From NCBI GenBank assembly GCA_036310845.1, contig JAXJRB010000105.1, positions 1 through 64,000 on the forward strand: a stretch of 64,000 nt of DNA, read 5' to 3'. The notes under the pieces are model-generated. The model was not told where the DNA came from. It made no database searches and saw only the letters and a list, made by a program, of their open reading frames with translations. Positions 42,577-52,112 of the stretch are shown here, piece by piece. The DNA is from COE1 sp036310845 (GTDB lineage: Bacteria > Bacillota > Clostridia > Lachnospirales > Lachnospiraceae). The position numbers and the translations under genes were made by a program. Position 1 is the first letter of the stretch; each line of letters begins with the position of its first letter.

Positions 42577-42733
42577 GGTTGTTTGGGTCTATATAAGAAA
42601 AAACTGTTCTTAGGTCCAAAATAAAGGAGAAAAAGTTTTTCTAAAAAAGAATAAGGTCGTAATCTATTTTGCTTTGAGATAGGATGAATGAGTACGAAGC
42701 AAACTGTTATAACCGTAGAAGGGAGATGGTTTC

Positions 42734-43666
42734 ATGAAAAAATGGAAAAATTTCGTATTTCTCTATATGATTGCAAGCTGTCTTTTGTTTAGCGCTTGTG
42801 GAAATGCAAATGTTATGATACCGGTACAAGAAGTACCAATGGAGCAATCTGCGTTTATTACAATGGATTCTATTCCAACATATAGTGGAATTCCATATGT
42901 AGAGATAAATGGAAATATTCCATATTTTACAGAAAATGATTATAGTACACAAGCATTTGAAAATTATAGTGAATTAGACGCACTGGGAAGATGTGGTGTA
43001 TGCTTTGCTAATATTGGAATTGAAATTATGCCAACAGAAGAACGAGGTGAGATTGGCCAGATTAAACCAAGTGGATGGCAATTAGTAAAATATGATTTCA
43101 TAGATGGAAAATACTTATATAATCGTTGTCATTTAATTGGATTTCAACTTGCAGGAGAAAATGCAAATGAAAAAAATTTGATTACGGGTACACGTTATAT
43201 GAATGTGCAGGGAATGTTGCCTTTTGAAAATAGGGTGGCAGAATATGTACAAAATACGGGAAATCATGTGTTGTATCGTGTTACTCCAATTTATGAGGGG
43301 AACAATCTGGTTGCCAGTGGTGTTCTAATGGAGGCAAAGTCAGTTGAAGATGAAGGTGCTGGTATTTGTTTTAATGTTTATGTATACAATTGTCAGCCAG
43401 GGGTGGTAATTGATTATGCTAGTGGTGTTAGTGCCTTAGGTGAGAATGTGGCTAATAGTGAAGGTATTGTAAATAGTAGTGATAGCGTTCCGATATCACT
43501 TGGTGAAGGAACAACGTACATCTTGAATACAAATACTCACAAATTCCATTATCCGAGTTGTTCCAGCGTAGATGATATGAAGGAAAAGAACAAGAAGGAA
43601 TATCAAGGGAATCGTGAAGATTTGATTCAGCAAGGGTACGATCCTTGTAAGAGGTGTGAGCCTTAG
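42734..43666 (+). CDS. DNA/RNA non-specific endonuclease lipoprotein
   Basis: A 310-residue protein with a lipoprotein signal (LLFSAC, Cys at about residue 22). The central nuclease domain resembles EndA/DNA-entry nucleases: catalytic segment YNRCHLIGFQLAGENANEKN, then LITGTRYMNVQGMLPFE and VLYRVTPIYEG. A C-terminal domain (TTYILNTNTHKFHYPSCSS; YDPCKRCEP) resembles an Ada-type metal-binding finger. It is likely anchored outside the membrane and degrades extracellular nucleic acid. A GAAGGGAGA site precedes the ATG. Confidence 0.83.
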   Translation: MKKWKNFVFLYMIASCLLFSACGNANVMIPVQEVPMEQSAFITMDSIPTYSGIPYVEINGNIPYFTENDYSTQAFENYSELDALGRCGVCFANIGIEIMPTEERGEIGQIKPSGWQLVKYDFIDGKYLYNRCHLIGFQLAGENANEKNLITGTRYMNVQGMLPFENRVAEYVQNTGNHVLYRVTPIYEGNNLVASGVLMEAKSVEDEGAGICFNVYVYNCQPGVVIDYASGVSALGENVANSEGIVNSSDSVPISLGEGTTYILNTNTHKFHYPSCSSVDDMKEKNKKEYQGNREDLIQQGYDPCKRCEP

Positions 43667-43779
43667 TTGTGTAATAAGTTAAGTGATACAATTTGTAATA
43701 CATAATGAAATGCAATTATTAACACAAACCAACTTACATATAAGAGAAGATGAAAATATTATACTGATTTCGTAATAAG

Positions 43780-43812
43780 TGGCATGCTAAAAGAGCATGC
43801 CATCTATCTGTT
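43780..43812 (+). terminator. Terminator after the nuclease gene
   Basis: TGGCATGCT (43780-43788) with AGCATGCCA (43794-43802) and a moderately T-rich tail. The interval 43667-44007 otherwise holds no credible gene. Confidence 0.6.
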
Positions 43813-44007
43813 TACTAGAAAAAAGGTGAGGTTAAATAGTTATTATGGTAGAGGAAGACGAAAGAAAGTGCACATTTGATTAGTGAAGCAGGAGATAAAA
43901 CTATTTATTTTGGTCATGGAAAATCTAAGAAAAATAGAAAATGGGTGAAATAACAGAAACGGCAATAATGAAAAAAGTGCAGAATGGGAAAGGTCGGAAA
44001 TTAGAAA

Positions 44008-45969
44008 ATGAGATATCAAATTAGGCATGCGCTGGTGCAATATGCAGCGGATACCATATTGGAGGATGTGAATTTTGAAATTCACGATAAAGAAAAAATT
44101 GCAGTTGTTGGGAGAAACGGCTGCGGAAAAACCACACTTTTAAAGCTGATTGCGGGAGATATTCATATGAATAATCTTGATAGTGATGAAGAGTGTGGCA
44201 TTACGATGGCAGGTAAACAGCAGATAGGATTTTTGCGTCAGATTAGCTTTGAAGAAGGAGAGGTATCTGTTGAAGACGAGATAAAGAAAGCCTTTGAACC
44301 TGTTTTTGCTTGTGAAAAACGTATGAAGGAAATTGAAGAACAGCTTCATCAGGGAGAAAACGAACAGCTTTTTTATGAATATGATGGATTGCAGAAACAA
44401 ATGGAGGCTTTGCGTGGCTATACATGGCGTAGAGACATGGAGGTTATGTTCCAAAAGTTTGGGTTTGCGCTTGAGGATTTGCAACGTCCGATTGGGAGCT
44501 TTTCAGGAGGTCAGCAGACAAAGGTGGCTTTTATAAAGCTTTTGTTAAGCAGACCGGATATCATGTTACTCGATGAGCCTACTAACCACTTGGATTTGCC
44601 AACGATTGAATGGCTGGAAAACTACTTAAAGGAATATGACAAAGCGGTTGTTATTGTATCTCATGACCGAATGTTTCTGGATAGAGTCATTGATGTTACC
44701 TATGAGATTGAATATCACAAAATCAAGCGTTATCCGGGTAACTATTCTGCTTTTATGAAACGAAAAGAAGAAGATATGATAAAGCAGGAAAAGGATTATG
44801 AGGAACAACAAAAGGAAATCGAAAGGCTGACTACATGGATTGAAAAGTGGAAGAATACACCAACCAAGGTGGCGGCAACCCGTTCGAAACGAATGGCAAT
44901 TGAACATATGGTAAAAATTGAAAAGCCAAGGCGCTTTGATACTAAGACCTTCCATGCTATGTTTACACCACGAATAGAGAGCTATACAGAAGTATTGACA
45001 GCAAAGAATTTACAAATTGGTTATGATGAGGTATTGAGTGAGGTTTCTTTTCAGTTAAGGAAAGGTGAAAGACTGGCGATACTTGGTGAAAATGGGAAAG
45101 GAAAGTCTACTTTATTGAAAACCTTAGTAGAAATTTTACCGCCGCTTGGTGGAAGTTTTACGATTGGAACAAACGTTGAATGGGGTTATTTTGATCAGCA
45201 GAAGGCAGTTGTAAACGATGCAGATCCGGAACAGACGGTTTTGGATAACTTTTGGGAAGAGTATCCCAAGCTATTACGTGAAGATGTGCGTAGTGCACTG
45301 GGAAGTTTTCTCTTTTCACAGGAAGATGTTATGAAGAAAATGGGACAGCTTTCAGGTGGTGAAAAGGTCCGCCTTGCATTGTGTAAAATGTTCCAGACAA
45401 AGCCAAATTTACTGATTTTGGATGAGCCGACAAATCATATGGATATAGTTGGAAAGGATGCATTGGAGCAGATGCTAAAGGATTTTCCGGGTACTGTTTT
45501 GTTTGTATCGCATGACCGTTATTTCATTAAGCAGATAGCGACAGGTGTTTTGGAATTTGGTAAGGATACGGTTAAGCAGTACAATTACAGTTATGAAGAC
45601 TATCTTGTTGAAAAGGGCAAGTTTGAAAATGCAGGAAAGCCAGGAGTTTCCAATGCTGCAAAGAATGTTTCGACGAAGGAACCAACATTAGAGGATGTTT
45701 TTGATAAGAAAACTTATTACAATCCGGGAAAAATCAAGTCTCGTCTCTTGAAGCAGTTAGAGAAATATGAGAAAATGTTGGAGGAAAGTGAAGGCAAAAG
45801 TGCAGAGCTTCAGATGCAGTTAATGGATCCGGCGCTTGCAACAGATTATACGAAGCTGATGGAGCTTCAAAATCAACTGGATGCGGAAGAACATCAGCAG
45901 GAAACATTACTGGAGCGCATGATGGAAACAGAAACGGAATTGGAAGAGCTTAATATGGATAATCCATAG
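44008..45969 (+). CDS. ABC-F family ATPase
   Basis: A 653-residue protein with two ABC domains and no membrane segment: Walker A GRNGCGKTT and GENGKGKST, signatures FSGGQQTKV and LSGGEKVRL, Walker B LLDEPTNHLD and LILDEPTNHMD, joined by a charged linker (about residues 240-310), plus a C-terminal coiled coil. ABC-F proteins act on the ribosome, either as translation factors or as antibiotic-resistance factors. Which role applies cannot be told from sequence alone. Confidence 0.9.
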   Translation: MRYQIRHALVQYAADTILEDVNFEIHDKEKIAVVGRNGCGKTTLLKLIAGDIHMNNLDSDEECGITMAGKQQIGFLRQISFEEGEVSVEDEIKKAFEPVFACEKRMKEIEEQLHQGENEQLFYEYDGLQKQMEALRGYTWRRDMEVMFQKFGFALEDLQRPIGSFSGGQQTKVAFIKLLLSRPDIMLLDEPTNHLDLPTIEWLENYLKEYDKAVVIVSHDRMFLDRVIDVTYEIEYHKIKRYPGNYSAFMKRKEEDMIKQEKDYEEQQKEIERLTTWIEKWKNTPTKVAATRSKRMAIEHMVKIEKPRRFDTKTFHAMFTPRIESYTEVLTAKNLQIGYDEVLSEVSFQLRKGERLAILGENGKGKSTLLKTLVEILPPLGGSFTIGTNVEWGYFDQQKAVVNDADPEQTVLDNFWEEYPKLLREDVRSALGSFLFSQEDVMKKMGQLSGGEKVRLALCKMFQTKPNLLILDEPTNHMDIVGKDALEQMLKDFPGTVLFVSHDRYFIKQIATGVLEFGKDTVKQYNYSYEDYLVEKGKFENAGKPGVSNAAKNVSTKEPTLEDVFDKKTYYNPGKIKSRLLKQLEKYEKMLEESEGKSAELQMQLMDPALATDYTKLMELQNQLDAEEHQQETLLERMMETETELEELNMDNP

Positions 45970-46017
45970 AAAAAGGCTTTTTATAACTTGGAAATAAGGA
46001 AAGGAAGAGAATGTGTC

Positions 46018-46320
46018 ATGGTAAAGCATGTAATTTTATGGCAGTTAAAGGATGAATTATCTACGGAAGAAAAAGAAAGCGTAAAGGCAGGTATTAAGGA
46101 AGGCTTAGAGTCCTTAAAGGGCAAGATTCCGGGACTTGTAGAGATTCAGGTAAATATGAATGGTTTAGCAAGTTCAAATGCGGATGTTATGCTGGATTCT
46201 TTATTTGAAGATGAGGCAGCCTTGAAGGCATACGCAGTTCATCCGGAGCATGTGGCTGTTGCAGATGGCAAAGTAAGACCATATACAAAGAGCAGAGTAT
46301 GCTTGGATTATGAAGTATAA
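46018..46320 (+). CDS. Dabb-domain (stress-responsive alpha/beta barrel) protein
   Basis: A 100-residue Dabb protein (MVKHVILWQLKDELS, LESLKGKIPGLVEIQVNMN, YAVHPEHVAVADG). The family forms small dimeric barrels, sometimes stress-induced; the function is mostly unknown. AAGGAAG lies upstream of the ATG at 46018. It follows the ABC-F gene by 48 bp and may be cotranscribed. Confidence 0.85.
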   Translation: MVKHVILWQLKDELSTEEKESVKAGIKEGLESLKGKIPGLVEIQVNMNGLASSNADVMLDSLFEDEAALKAYAVHPEHVAVADGKVRPYTKSRVCLDYEV

Positions 46321-46335
46321 ATGATAGCGTAAAAT

Positions 46336-46362
46336 ATGGAGTGGGAAACCACTCCATTTCTT
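46336..46362. terminator. Terminator after the Dabb gene
   Basis: ATGGAGTGG-GAAA-CCACTCCAT (46336-46357) followed by TTCTT. It lies between converging coding remnants. Confidence 0.8.
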
Positions 46363-46377
46363 ATGCGATGTTGCATA

Positions 46378-46590
46378 TTATTTCTTTTTAATATAATATG
46401 CGAATTCTTTATCCTTTTTCTCAACCTCATATCCTAGTTTTTGATAGAAATTGTTTGTTCGAATATTCCATAAAGGAGTATCAAGGGTAAAAGTAGTAAC
46501 GCCAGGATAGAGATTTTCTACTATTTCCATTAATTTTGTTCCAAGCCCCTTTTGAAAACCATGACAATTAGTCTCCTTTACTGAAACGTG
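46378..46590 (-). pseudogene. C-terminal remnant of a GNAT acetyltransferase
   Basis: On the minus strand a frame ending at 46378 reads HGFQKGLGTKLMEIVENLYP, then FTLDTPLWNIRTNNFYQKLG and YEVEKK, the acetyl-CoA-binding loop and C-terminal strands of a GNAT. No N-terminal half exists: upstream the frame merges into the end of the XRE gene at 46578. It is a deletion relic in a different GNAT subgroup from the one at 42445. Confidence 0.65.
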
Positions 46591-47315
46591 GAATAGGCAT
46601 CTGCCTTGGTTACACTGGCAGCATGTACATAGATATCCATATAGCTGATACCATCTTTTTCATATTCGTGTTCGAAACAAGGAATGATATCATCACATAA
46701 TTTTTCTTTAAAATTATTCGCTTGTAAGAATTCCATAACATATTTATAGCCTGTTGGTATGCGTTCGAATGGTTGAATAAAAGGCTCTGTTACAGTAATG
46801 ACAGCGTATTCAGCTTCTATATTTTGCGCATATTCTACACCCGGACAGTTCGTCTGAAAGTCATCAGGAAGTATGTATGCTGCAACATATCCGTGAAGGC
46901 CGAACCGATTTTGTAATTCTGGAGATACAAAAGGAAAATCCCATCCAATCAGCTTGGCATTGGAATCGGCGGCCAATAGTCCGCTTATTTTACCCCAGTT
47001 TTTCATATAATTCAGTACATCGGATTCCGGATTTGGTGAAATCATGACATATCTTGCCAATTTAAAGGCAGGCATTTTCTTTATTGTAACATCAGAATAG
47101 ATTTCATCCTTAGAAGTCATATCTTCCCGAACTAATTCATCTAATTTGCATGAGAATACAGAACAAATTTCGACAAGTTTATTAAGTTCCGGTGTAACTT
47201 CATCGGATTCCCATCTTGAAACGGTTTGCCTTGTAATGTTCATTTTTTCAGCAAATTGTTCTTGTGTTAGTTTATTTAATTTGCGTAAATATTGTATATT
47301 CGTTCCTAAATTCAT
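46578..47315 (-). CDS. XRE-HTH regulator fused to a GyrI-like effector-binding domain
   Basis: A 245-residue protein. The N-terminal XRE domain is at about residues 5-60 (NIQYLRKLNKLTQEQFAEKM, ITRQTVSRWESDE), and a BmrR/GyrI-type effector domain follows from about 75 to the end (IKKMPAFKLARYVMISPN; YVAAYILPDD; DGISYMDIYV). The combination suggests a drug- or metabolite-sensing repressor. GGAG lies 8 nt before the ATG at 47315; the upstream extension lacks support. Confidence 0.8.
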   Translation of the reverse strand: MNLGTNIQYLRKLNKLTQEQFAEKMNITRQTVSRWESDEVTPELNKLVEICSVFSCKLDELVREDMTSKDEIYSDVTIKKMPAFKLARYVMISPNPESDVLNYMKNWGKISGLLAADSNAKLIGWDFPFVSPELQNRFGLHGYVAAYILPDDFQTNCPGVEYAQNIEAEYAVITVTEPFIQPFERIPTGYKYVMEFLQANNFKEKLCDDIIPCFEHEYEKDGISYMDIYVHAASVTKADAYSTFQ

Positions 47316-47360
47316 ACGTTCATCTCCAATTAAAAATTTTACATGTAATCGATTGGCCAA

Positions 47361-47775
47361 CAGATATTATTTTGTAATCTGCTATCATTATGTCACATAT
47401 TTGTTTACATGAAAACCAACTAATCCGTGCTTTTTTTGAAAAAAATGTAACGCGTGTGTTGCATTTGGTATGAGTGACACAAAGTAGAATACAACTGGAA
47501 AAGAGATGTGTTGTATGGTATAATTACATATAGTTAGCAAGGGAGAGTATTTGGCACGGTGTCGTGCTAGTGCTCTTTTTTTGTTCTTTTATAAGGTATC
47601 CTTTTGTAAGTGTTATTGATTTTGAATGGTAAAACGTGAACGATATTTGATATATGTAATAAATATGTAGATTTTTATTAAATATTATGTTAACATTGTT
47701 TTCGTTTCCATATATTACCATGTATAAGGAGAGCATGTAGTATAGCTTTTTACTACAAGAAAGGACGGAAAAGAT
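47361..47775. other. Intergenic region ahead of the endoglucanase
   Basis: 415 bp with no credible gene. It contains a short GCACG-GTGT-CGTGC hairpin followed by TAGTGCTCTTTTTTTG (47554-47583), which would terminate plus-strand transcription. The endoglucanase promoter must lie between it and the AGAAAGGA site at 47758. Confidence 0.5.
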
Positions 47776-49689
47776 ATGACAGAAAAGAAAAAAAGTAGGT
47801 GGAGGAATATCATTGCGCATGCAATTACGGTGTTGGCAGTTTTTCTGCTAGCTCTTATTTTCCCGGTAAATTGTTTTGCTGAGGATTATAGTGCTGTGGT
47901 TACATTAGCAAATGATAAAAACAGCGACATCTATGTTGAGGTAACAAGACATAGTGGCGGAAAACATGACTGGCAGGAGTATGGTTATTCTATCAAGAAT
48001 AACAGCGGTCAGGTAGTAAATGGTGTTACGATATCAATACCGACAAATGGTTCTGTAACAAGCTTTAAGTGTTGGGGAATCTCTGCAAAATATAGTAATG
48101 GAAATATTGTGATTTCTTATACAAAGGCGTTAAAACCCGGAGAGAGTGTTGTTTGTACAAGTGATCAAAAATTCGGATATAGTGGTGGCGGACTGCTTTC
48201 GACACCTAGTGTAACAGCTGGTGGAGAGGGTACTTCGACATCAGAACTAAAATACATGGTAACAGGTTCTGTTAAGAATCTTAAATTTAGTGAAACGCCT
48301 GTTGGAAAGCACGGAGCACTATCGGTAGCGAAAGTTGAGGATTATGTAGCGCCAACAATTGTGGATGAATGTGGAAATGCAGTTCAGCTTAGAACAGCAA
48401 GTACTCATGGTGTTCAATGGTTTCCGGCTTATGTAAATAAAGCTGGATTTCAGAGTTTACGCGACGAGTGGGGAATGAATGCAGTTCGTCTTGCGATTTA
48501 TCCAAGAGAGGGCGGTTACCTTCAGGGTAGTCAGTCATTGATGGATAGTAAGATTCAGGAAGGTGTTAAAGCTGCAAAGGAACTTGGTATGTATATCATC
48601 ATTGATTGGCATGTATTGAATTATAATCCAAATGAAGATATTGATGCAGCTAAGACCTTTTTTAAGAAATACGCAACCATGTACAAAGGTTATGATAATG
48701 TGATCTTTGAAATTTGCAATGAACCTACGGGTACTACTTGGTATAACGGAAGCGGAAATGATCTTTATACATATTGTAAAGAAGTATGCAAGACAATTCG
48801 TGATTGCGGAAACGACAGTATTATTATCTGTGGAACCAATGATTGGTCTCAAAGAGTAGATGAAGTTGCAACAAAGCCACTTAAGGATGATGGTTTTAAA
48901 AATATTATGTACAGCATCCATTTCTATGCTGCTACACATTATGATAATATCAAGAATAATGTTAAGAGTGCTATTGCAAGTGGAACTCCTGTATTTTGCA
49001 CGGAATTTGGAGTCTGTGACGCATCAGGTAATGGCGGATATGACTTTGAAAACGCAGATGACTGGATGAAACTTTTTAAGAAGAATAACATTAGTTATGC
49101 TTGTTGGAGTCTGTGTAATAAGGCAGAGTCGGCATCTTATTTGGATTCGTCTTCCTCTAAGACAAGTGCATGGACGGAAAGTGATTTATCCGAAACAGGT
49201 GTATGGCTTATTAATACAAGTCGTGCATTAGCAGATGAAGCACCAAATAGTACAGGTTCTGCAGTAGTTCCAAGTGAACCTGAAAAACCAGAAATGCCTG
49301 AGACAGAGGAGTCCAAGGTACCAGAAACGGAAGAGAAATCAGAGATAGAAGAATCCTCTGTACCAGAGAGTTCTGACGATACATCAAAAGAAAGCTGTGA
49401 TGCGTCGTTAACAATTGGAAGTCAATGGGATACCGGTTTAGTAGTAAATGGAGTTGTTAAGAATAATAGCAATCGTAGCATTTCAGGATGGACTGTCGAA
49501 TTTGATTTTGAAGGTGAGATTACCAATATTTGGTGTGCTAAAATAGTAAGCCATTCAGGTAACCATTATATCGTTGAGGCAGAAGATTATAATAAAAATA
49601 TAAATGCTAACGGTCAGGCTACTTTTGGATTCAATGCATCGAAAGCGGCAGGACAGAAGGTAACGATTACCAATGTAGTGGTTAAGTAA
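47776..49689 (+). CDS. Secreted endoglucanase, GH5, with beta-rich modules at both ends
   Basis: A 637-residue protein. A signal peptide ends near CFA-EDY (residue 35). A beta-rich N-terminal module (about 38-135) resembles family 2 carbohydrate-binding folds. The GH5 domain (about 180-485) has WHVLNYNPNE, acid Glu316 in FEICNEPTGT, SIHFYAATH and nucleophile Glu410 in FCTEFGV. A Pro/Glu/Ser linker (about 495-540) leads to a C-terminal CBM2-like module (WDTGLVVNGVVKNNS; ISGWTVEFDFEG; FNASKAAGQKV). It should cleave cellulose or related beta-glucans outside the cell. A terminator follows. Confidence 0.9.
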   Translation: MTEKKKSRWRNIIAHAITVLAVFLLALIFPVNCFAEDYSAVVTLANDKNSDIYVEVTRHSGGKHDWQEYGYSIKNNSGQVVNGVTISIPTNGSVTSFKCWGISAKYSNGNIVISYTKALKPGESVVCTSDQKFGYSGGGLLSTPSVTAGGEGTSTSELKYMVTGSVKNLKFSETPVGKHGALSVAKVEDYVAPTIVDECGNAVQLRTASTHGVQWFPAYVNKAGFQSLRDEWGMNAVRLAIYPREGGYLQGSQSLMDSKIQEGVKAAKELGMYIIIDWHVLNYNPNEDIDAAKTFFKKYATMYKGYDNVIFEICNEPTGTTWYNGSGNDLYTYCKEVCKTIRDCGNDSIIICGTNDWSQRVDEVATKPLKDDGFKNIMYSIHFYAATHYDNIKNNVKSAIASGTPVFCTEFGVCDASGNGGYDFENADDWMKLFKKNNISYACWSLCNKAESASYLDSSSSKTSAWTESDLSETGVWLINTSRALADEAPNSTGSAVVPSEPEKPEMPETEESKVPETEEKSEIEESSVPESSDDTSKESCDASLTIGSQWDTGLVVNGVVKNNSNRSISGWTVEFDFEGEITNIWCAKIVSHSGNHYIVEAEDYNKNINANGQATFGFNASKAAGQKVTITNVVVK

Positions 49690-49714
49690 TCTAAGTAGGA
49701 TTCGCCACAGTTAG

Positions 49715-49752
49715 CCCTAAGTTGATATTTTATATTGACTTAGGGTTTTTTA
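49715..49752 (+). terminator. Endoglucanase terminator
   Basis: CCCTAAGT (49715-49722) pairs with ACTTAGGG (49738-49745), followed by TTTTTTATT. Confidence 0.85.
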
Positions 49753-49803
49753 TTAAACAAAAAAATTAATTTTAGAAGGTTTGTGAATGGAGATACAAAT
49801 GCA

Positions 49804-49997
49804 ATGTACAAAAATAAGGTATCTGATTCAGAAGTAACATAGTATTTATTGTGGCCAACGCATTCTAGTAAGGAAGTAAGCTAAGCGGTAACAAATGATG
49901 GGATAAACTCCTATGAAGATGAAAATTTTACCAGTGGGCTATTATTGTAAAAGAAAATGGTGACACAAAGGGATTACTTCATATTGAAATAACATAA
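49804..49997 (+). pseudogene. Decayed GNAT acetyltransferase
   Basis: Read through stops and one frameshift, the segment gives AMYKNKVSDSEVT-stop-YLLWPTHSS, then NSYEDENF and in another frame WAIIVKENGDTKGLLHIEIT. This is the order found in intact GNATs (WV-DPEVTKYLTW, YEDE, WAIV-KE). In-frame stops at 49837 and 49888 plus a frameshift near 49935 and loss of the C-terminal half show that it is dead. Confidence 0.65.
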
Positions 49998-50049
49998 TCA
50001 AACATAGAACATTGGTTCGAGTTGTGCTAATATACTTAATGTATAATTT

Positions 50050-50219
50050 TATATAGAAAGTTGGATGCGAAATCCGAAGTTATTTGCCCTCTAGTTTACG
50101 AAAGAGAGGGTGATGAAGAAAAAGGAATTGCAATTCCTCCAAAGGAAATGATGAATAAGTATATTTCTATGATTTTTGGAGAAATTGCAATGGGGGAAGA
50201 GGTGGAAAAGCATGGGTAA
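50050..50219 (+). pseudogene. Unassigned C-terminal gene fragment ahead of the glycosyltransferase
   Basis: A frame with no start codon reads SEVICPLVYEREGDEEKG, IAIPPKEMMNKYISMIFGEI, AMGEEVEKHG and stops at 50219, overlapping the glycosyltransferase start. The composition is protein-like and the overlap resembles an operon joint, so it may be the tail of a deleted upstream gene. I do not recognise the family. Confidence 0.35.
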
Positions 50220-51387
50220 AATCGTATTTTTCTGTATTCCGGCACATGGACATACGAATCCAACTTTGGGAGTAGTGCGTGAATTAATCGAACGAGGACA
50301 TGAGGTTTGGTATTATTCCTACAATATGTTGAAGGAAAAGATAGAAGCAACAGGTGCGAAATTTATTTCTTGTGATGAGTACGATACAGAGATGAAGTTA
50401 GACCCGAAGGATGCTACAAGAGTAGGAAAGGATTTGGCTTTTTCAACGAAGATTTTAGTTAATACAACATTGGCGCTTGATGATAAGGTATGTAAGGACA
50501 TGGAGCAACTGCAGCCAGATTGCATTGTGGCAGATTCGATGGCTGTTTGGGGAAAAGCAGTTGCATTAAAACTTGGAATTCCTTTCGTTTCTTCAACGAC
50601 TACCTTTGCATTTAATCAACATTCCGCAAAGATTATGAAACAGAGCATTGGTGAGTTATTTGGCATGATTTTTTCCATGCCAAAGATTCAGAAGGATATT
50701 AAACGTTTACAAGATAAGAGATATCCTGTTAAAAACATATTAGATATTATTCGAAATGATGATAAAACAGACACAATCGTATATACATCATTGGAATTTC
50801 AGCCATGTGCAGATACTTTTTCTGATAAATATGCTTTTGTAGGTCCATCGGTAAGACCTATAGCAGAGAAAATGGAGAAAACAAAAGAAAAGCTCGTTTA
50901 TATTTCTATGGGTACAGTTAATAATGATATGTTACAGCTGTATAAGAATTGTATTGCTGCATTTAAGGATACAGAGTACCAGGTTATTATGTCGGTTGGA
51001 AAGTTGGTTGATATAGAGAGCTTTGGAGAATTGCCGGAGAATATTTCTGTGCATACTCATGTAGATCAAATTGCAGTTCTTTCACAGGCAGATGTATTTT
51101 TATCACATTGTGGTATGAACAGTGTAAATGAGAGTTTATACTATGAAGTACCATTGGTTATGTATCCGCAAACTTCAGAGCAGGGTGGTGTGGCGAATAG
51201 AGTATTGCAGCTTGGTGCCGGAATTCAATTAAAAAAGACTACGCCTTCTGCTATTTTAGAGGCAATTGAAGAGGTGATGGATAATTTTTCTTATCAGGAA
51301 AATGCAGTAAAGATTGCAGATGGTTTTCGGAAGTGTACGGGAGCAAAAGCTGCGGCGGATAAAATATTGAGTGTATGCATGAAGTAA
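50212..51387 (+). CDS. MGT-family glycosyltransferase (macrolide/UGT type, GT1)
   Basis: A 391-residue GT-B glycosyltransferase: N-terminal CIPAHGHTNPTLGVVRELIE, the hinge segment VYISMGTVNN, and the donor-binding box FLSHCGMNSVNESLYYEVPL with TSEQGGVANR. The family moves a sugar from a nucleotide donor to macrolides, lipids or other small acceptors; the acceptor here is unknown. GAGGTGG precedes the ATG at 50212. An own terminator follows. Confidence 0.88.
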   Translation: MGKIVFFCIPAHGHTNPTLGVVRELIERGHEVWYYSYNMLKEKIEATGAKFISCDEYDTEMKLDPKDATRVGKDLAFSTKILVNTTLALDDKVCKDMEQLQPDCIVADSMAVWGKAVALKLGIPFVSSTTTFAFNQHSAKIMKQSIGELFGMIFSMPKIQKDIKRLQDKRYPVKNILDIIRNDDKTDTIVYTSLEFQPCADTFSDKYAFVGPSVRPIAEKMEKTKEKLVYISMGTVNNDMLQLYKNCIAAFKDTEYQVIMSVGKLVDIESFGELPENISVHTHVDQIAVLSQADVFLSHCGMNSVNESLYYEVPLVMYPQTSEQGGVANRVLQLGAGIQLKKTTPSAILEAIEEVMDNFSYQENAVKIADGFRKCTGAKAAADKILSVCMK

Positions 51388-51392
51388 GATAG

Positions 51393-51436
51393 ACCGTAAT
51401 AGGTTCGTAAAAAACGAATTCTATTACGGTTTTTAG
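51393..51436 (+). terminator. Glycosyltransferase terminator
   Basis: ACCGTAATAG (51393-51402) pairs with CTATTACGGT (51421-51430), extended by TTCG/CGAA inside, followed by TTTTAG. Confidence 0.85.
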
Positions 51437-51562
51437 CGCTATATAGATTGAAATGGGACAAAAAATAAAAATTGTCCCAAAAATAGTTAGGTTATTTTAT
51501 TGAGAGCAAAAGCATTTGGTGATATACTTTTGCAAAATCTTTGTTTTAATGAGGTGTATCAT

Positions 51563-52102
51563 TTGGCGAGTTCTAAGATAACGAAAAAAGCACTTGCAAA
51601 TGCTTTGAAAGAGGTAATGGTCGAAAAGCCGTTTGAAAAGATTAGTGTGAGTGATATATGTAATAAATGCAACAGGAATCGAAAAAGCTTTTACTATCAT
51701 TTTAAAGATAAATATGATTTGGTAAATTGGATTTTTGATACGGAATTTCTAGAAGGGGCAAGTAGGAAAAATTACGATGGAGTATGGGAGTTGCTGACGG
51801 ATACTTGTGAATTTTTCTATAATAATAGAGAATTTTATTGTAAGGCGTTGCGAATCAACGGACAGAATTCATTTTTAGATTACTTCAGAGAATTACTGCT
51901 TTATATTATAGATAAAACACTTCCGGCTGTGACGGGAGAAGAAAATATATCAGATTTTCAAAGGAATTTTATGGCGGATGCATTTGGTATTACCTTTTTA
52001 AGATGGGTTCTTGAATATCCGACTATGCCACCAGAGGAGTTTATGGAACAGCTGAGAATCTGTATTAAATATATGGCAGTTGGATATGAAAAATTAGATT
52101 AG
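51563..52102 (+). CDS. TetR-like regulator (DhaS/TetR_C33 type)
   Basis: A 179-residue regulator. The HTH region is ITKKALANALKEVMVEKPFE, ISVSDICNKCNRNRKSFYYH, FKDKYDLVNWIF, typical of the short TetR group that includes DhaS. I place a TTG start at 51563, giving MASSKITKKAL and GAGG about 8 nt upstream; the frame extends farther upstream without family similarity. The membrane protein gene 10 bp downstream is the likely target or partner. Confidence 0.8.
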   Translation: MASSKITKKALANALKEVMVEKPFEKISVSDICNKCNRNRKSFYYHFKDKYDLVNWIFDTEFLEGASRKNYDGVWELLTDTCEFFYNNREFYCKALRINGQNSFLDYFRELLLYIIDKTLPAVTGEENISDFQRNFMADAFGITFLRWVLEYPTMPPEEFMEQLRICIKYMAVGYEKLD

Positions 52103-52112
52103 AGGAGAAAAG

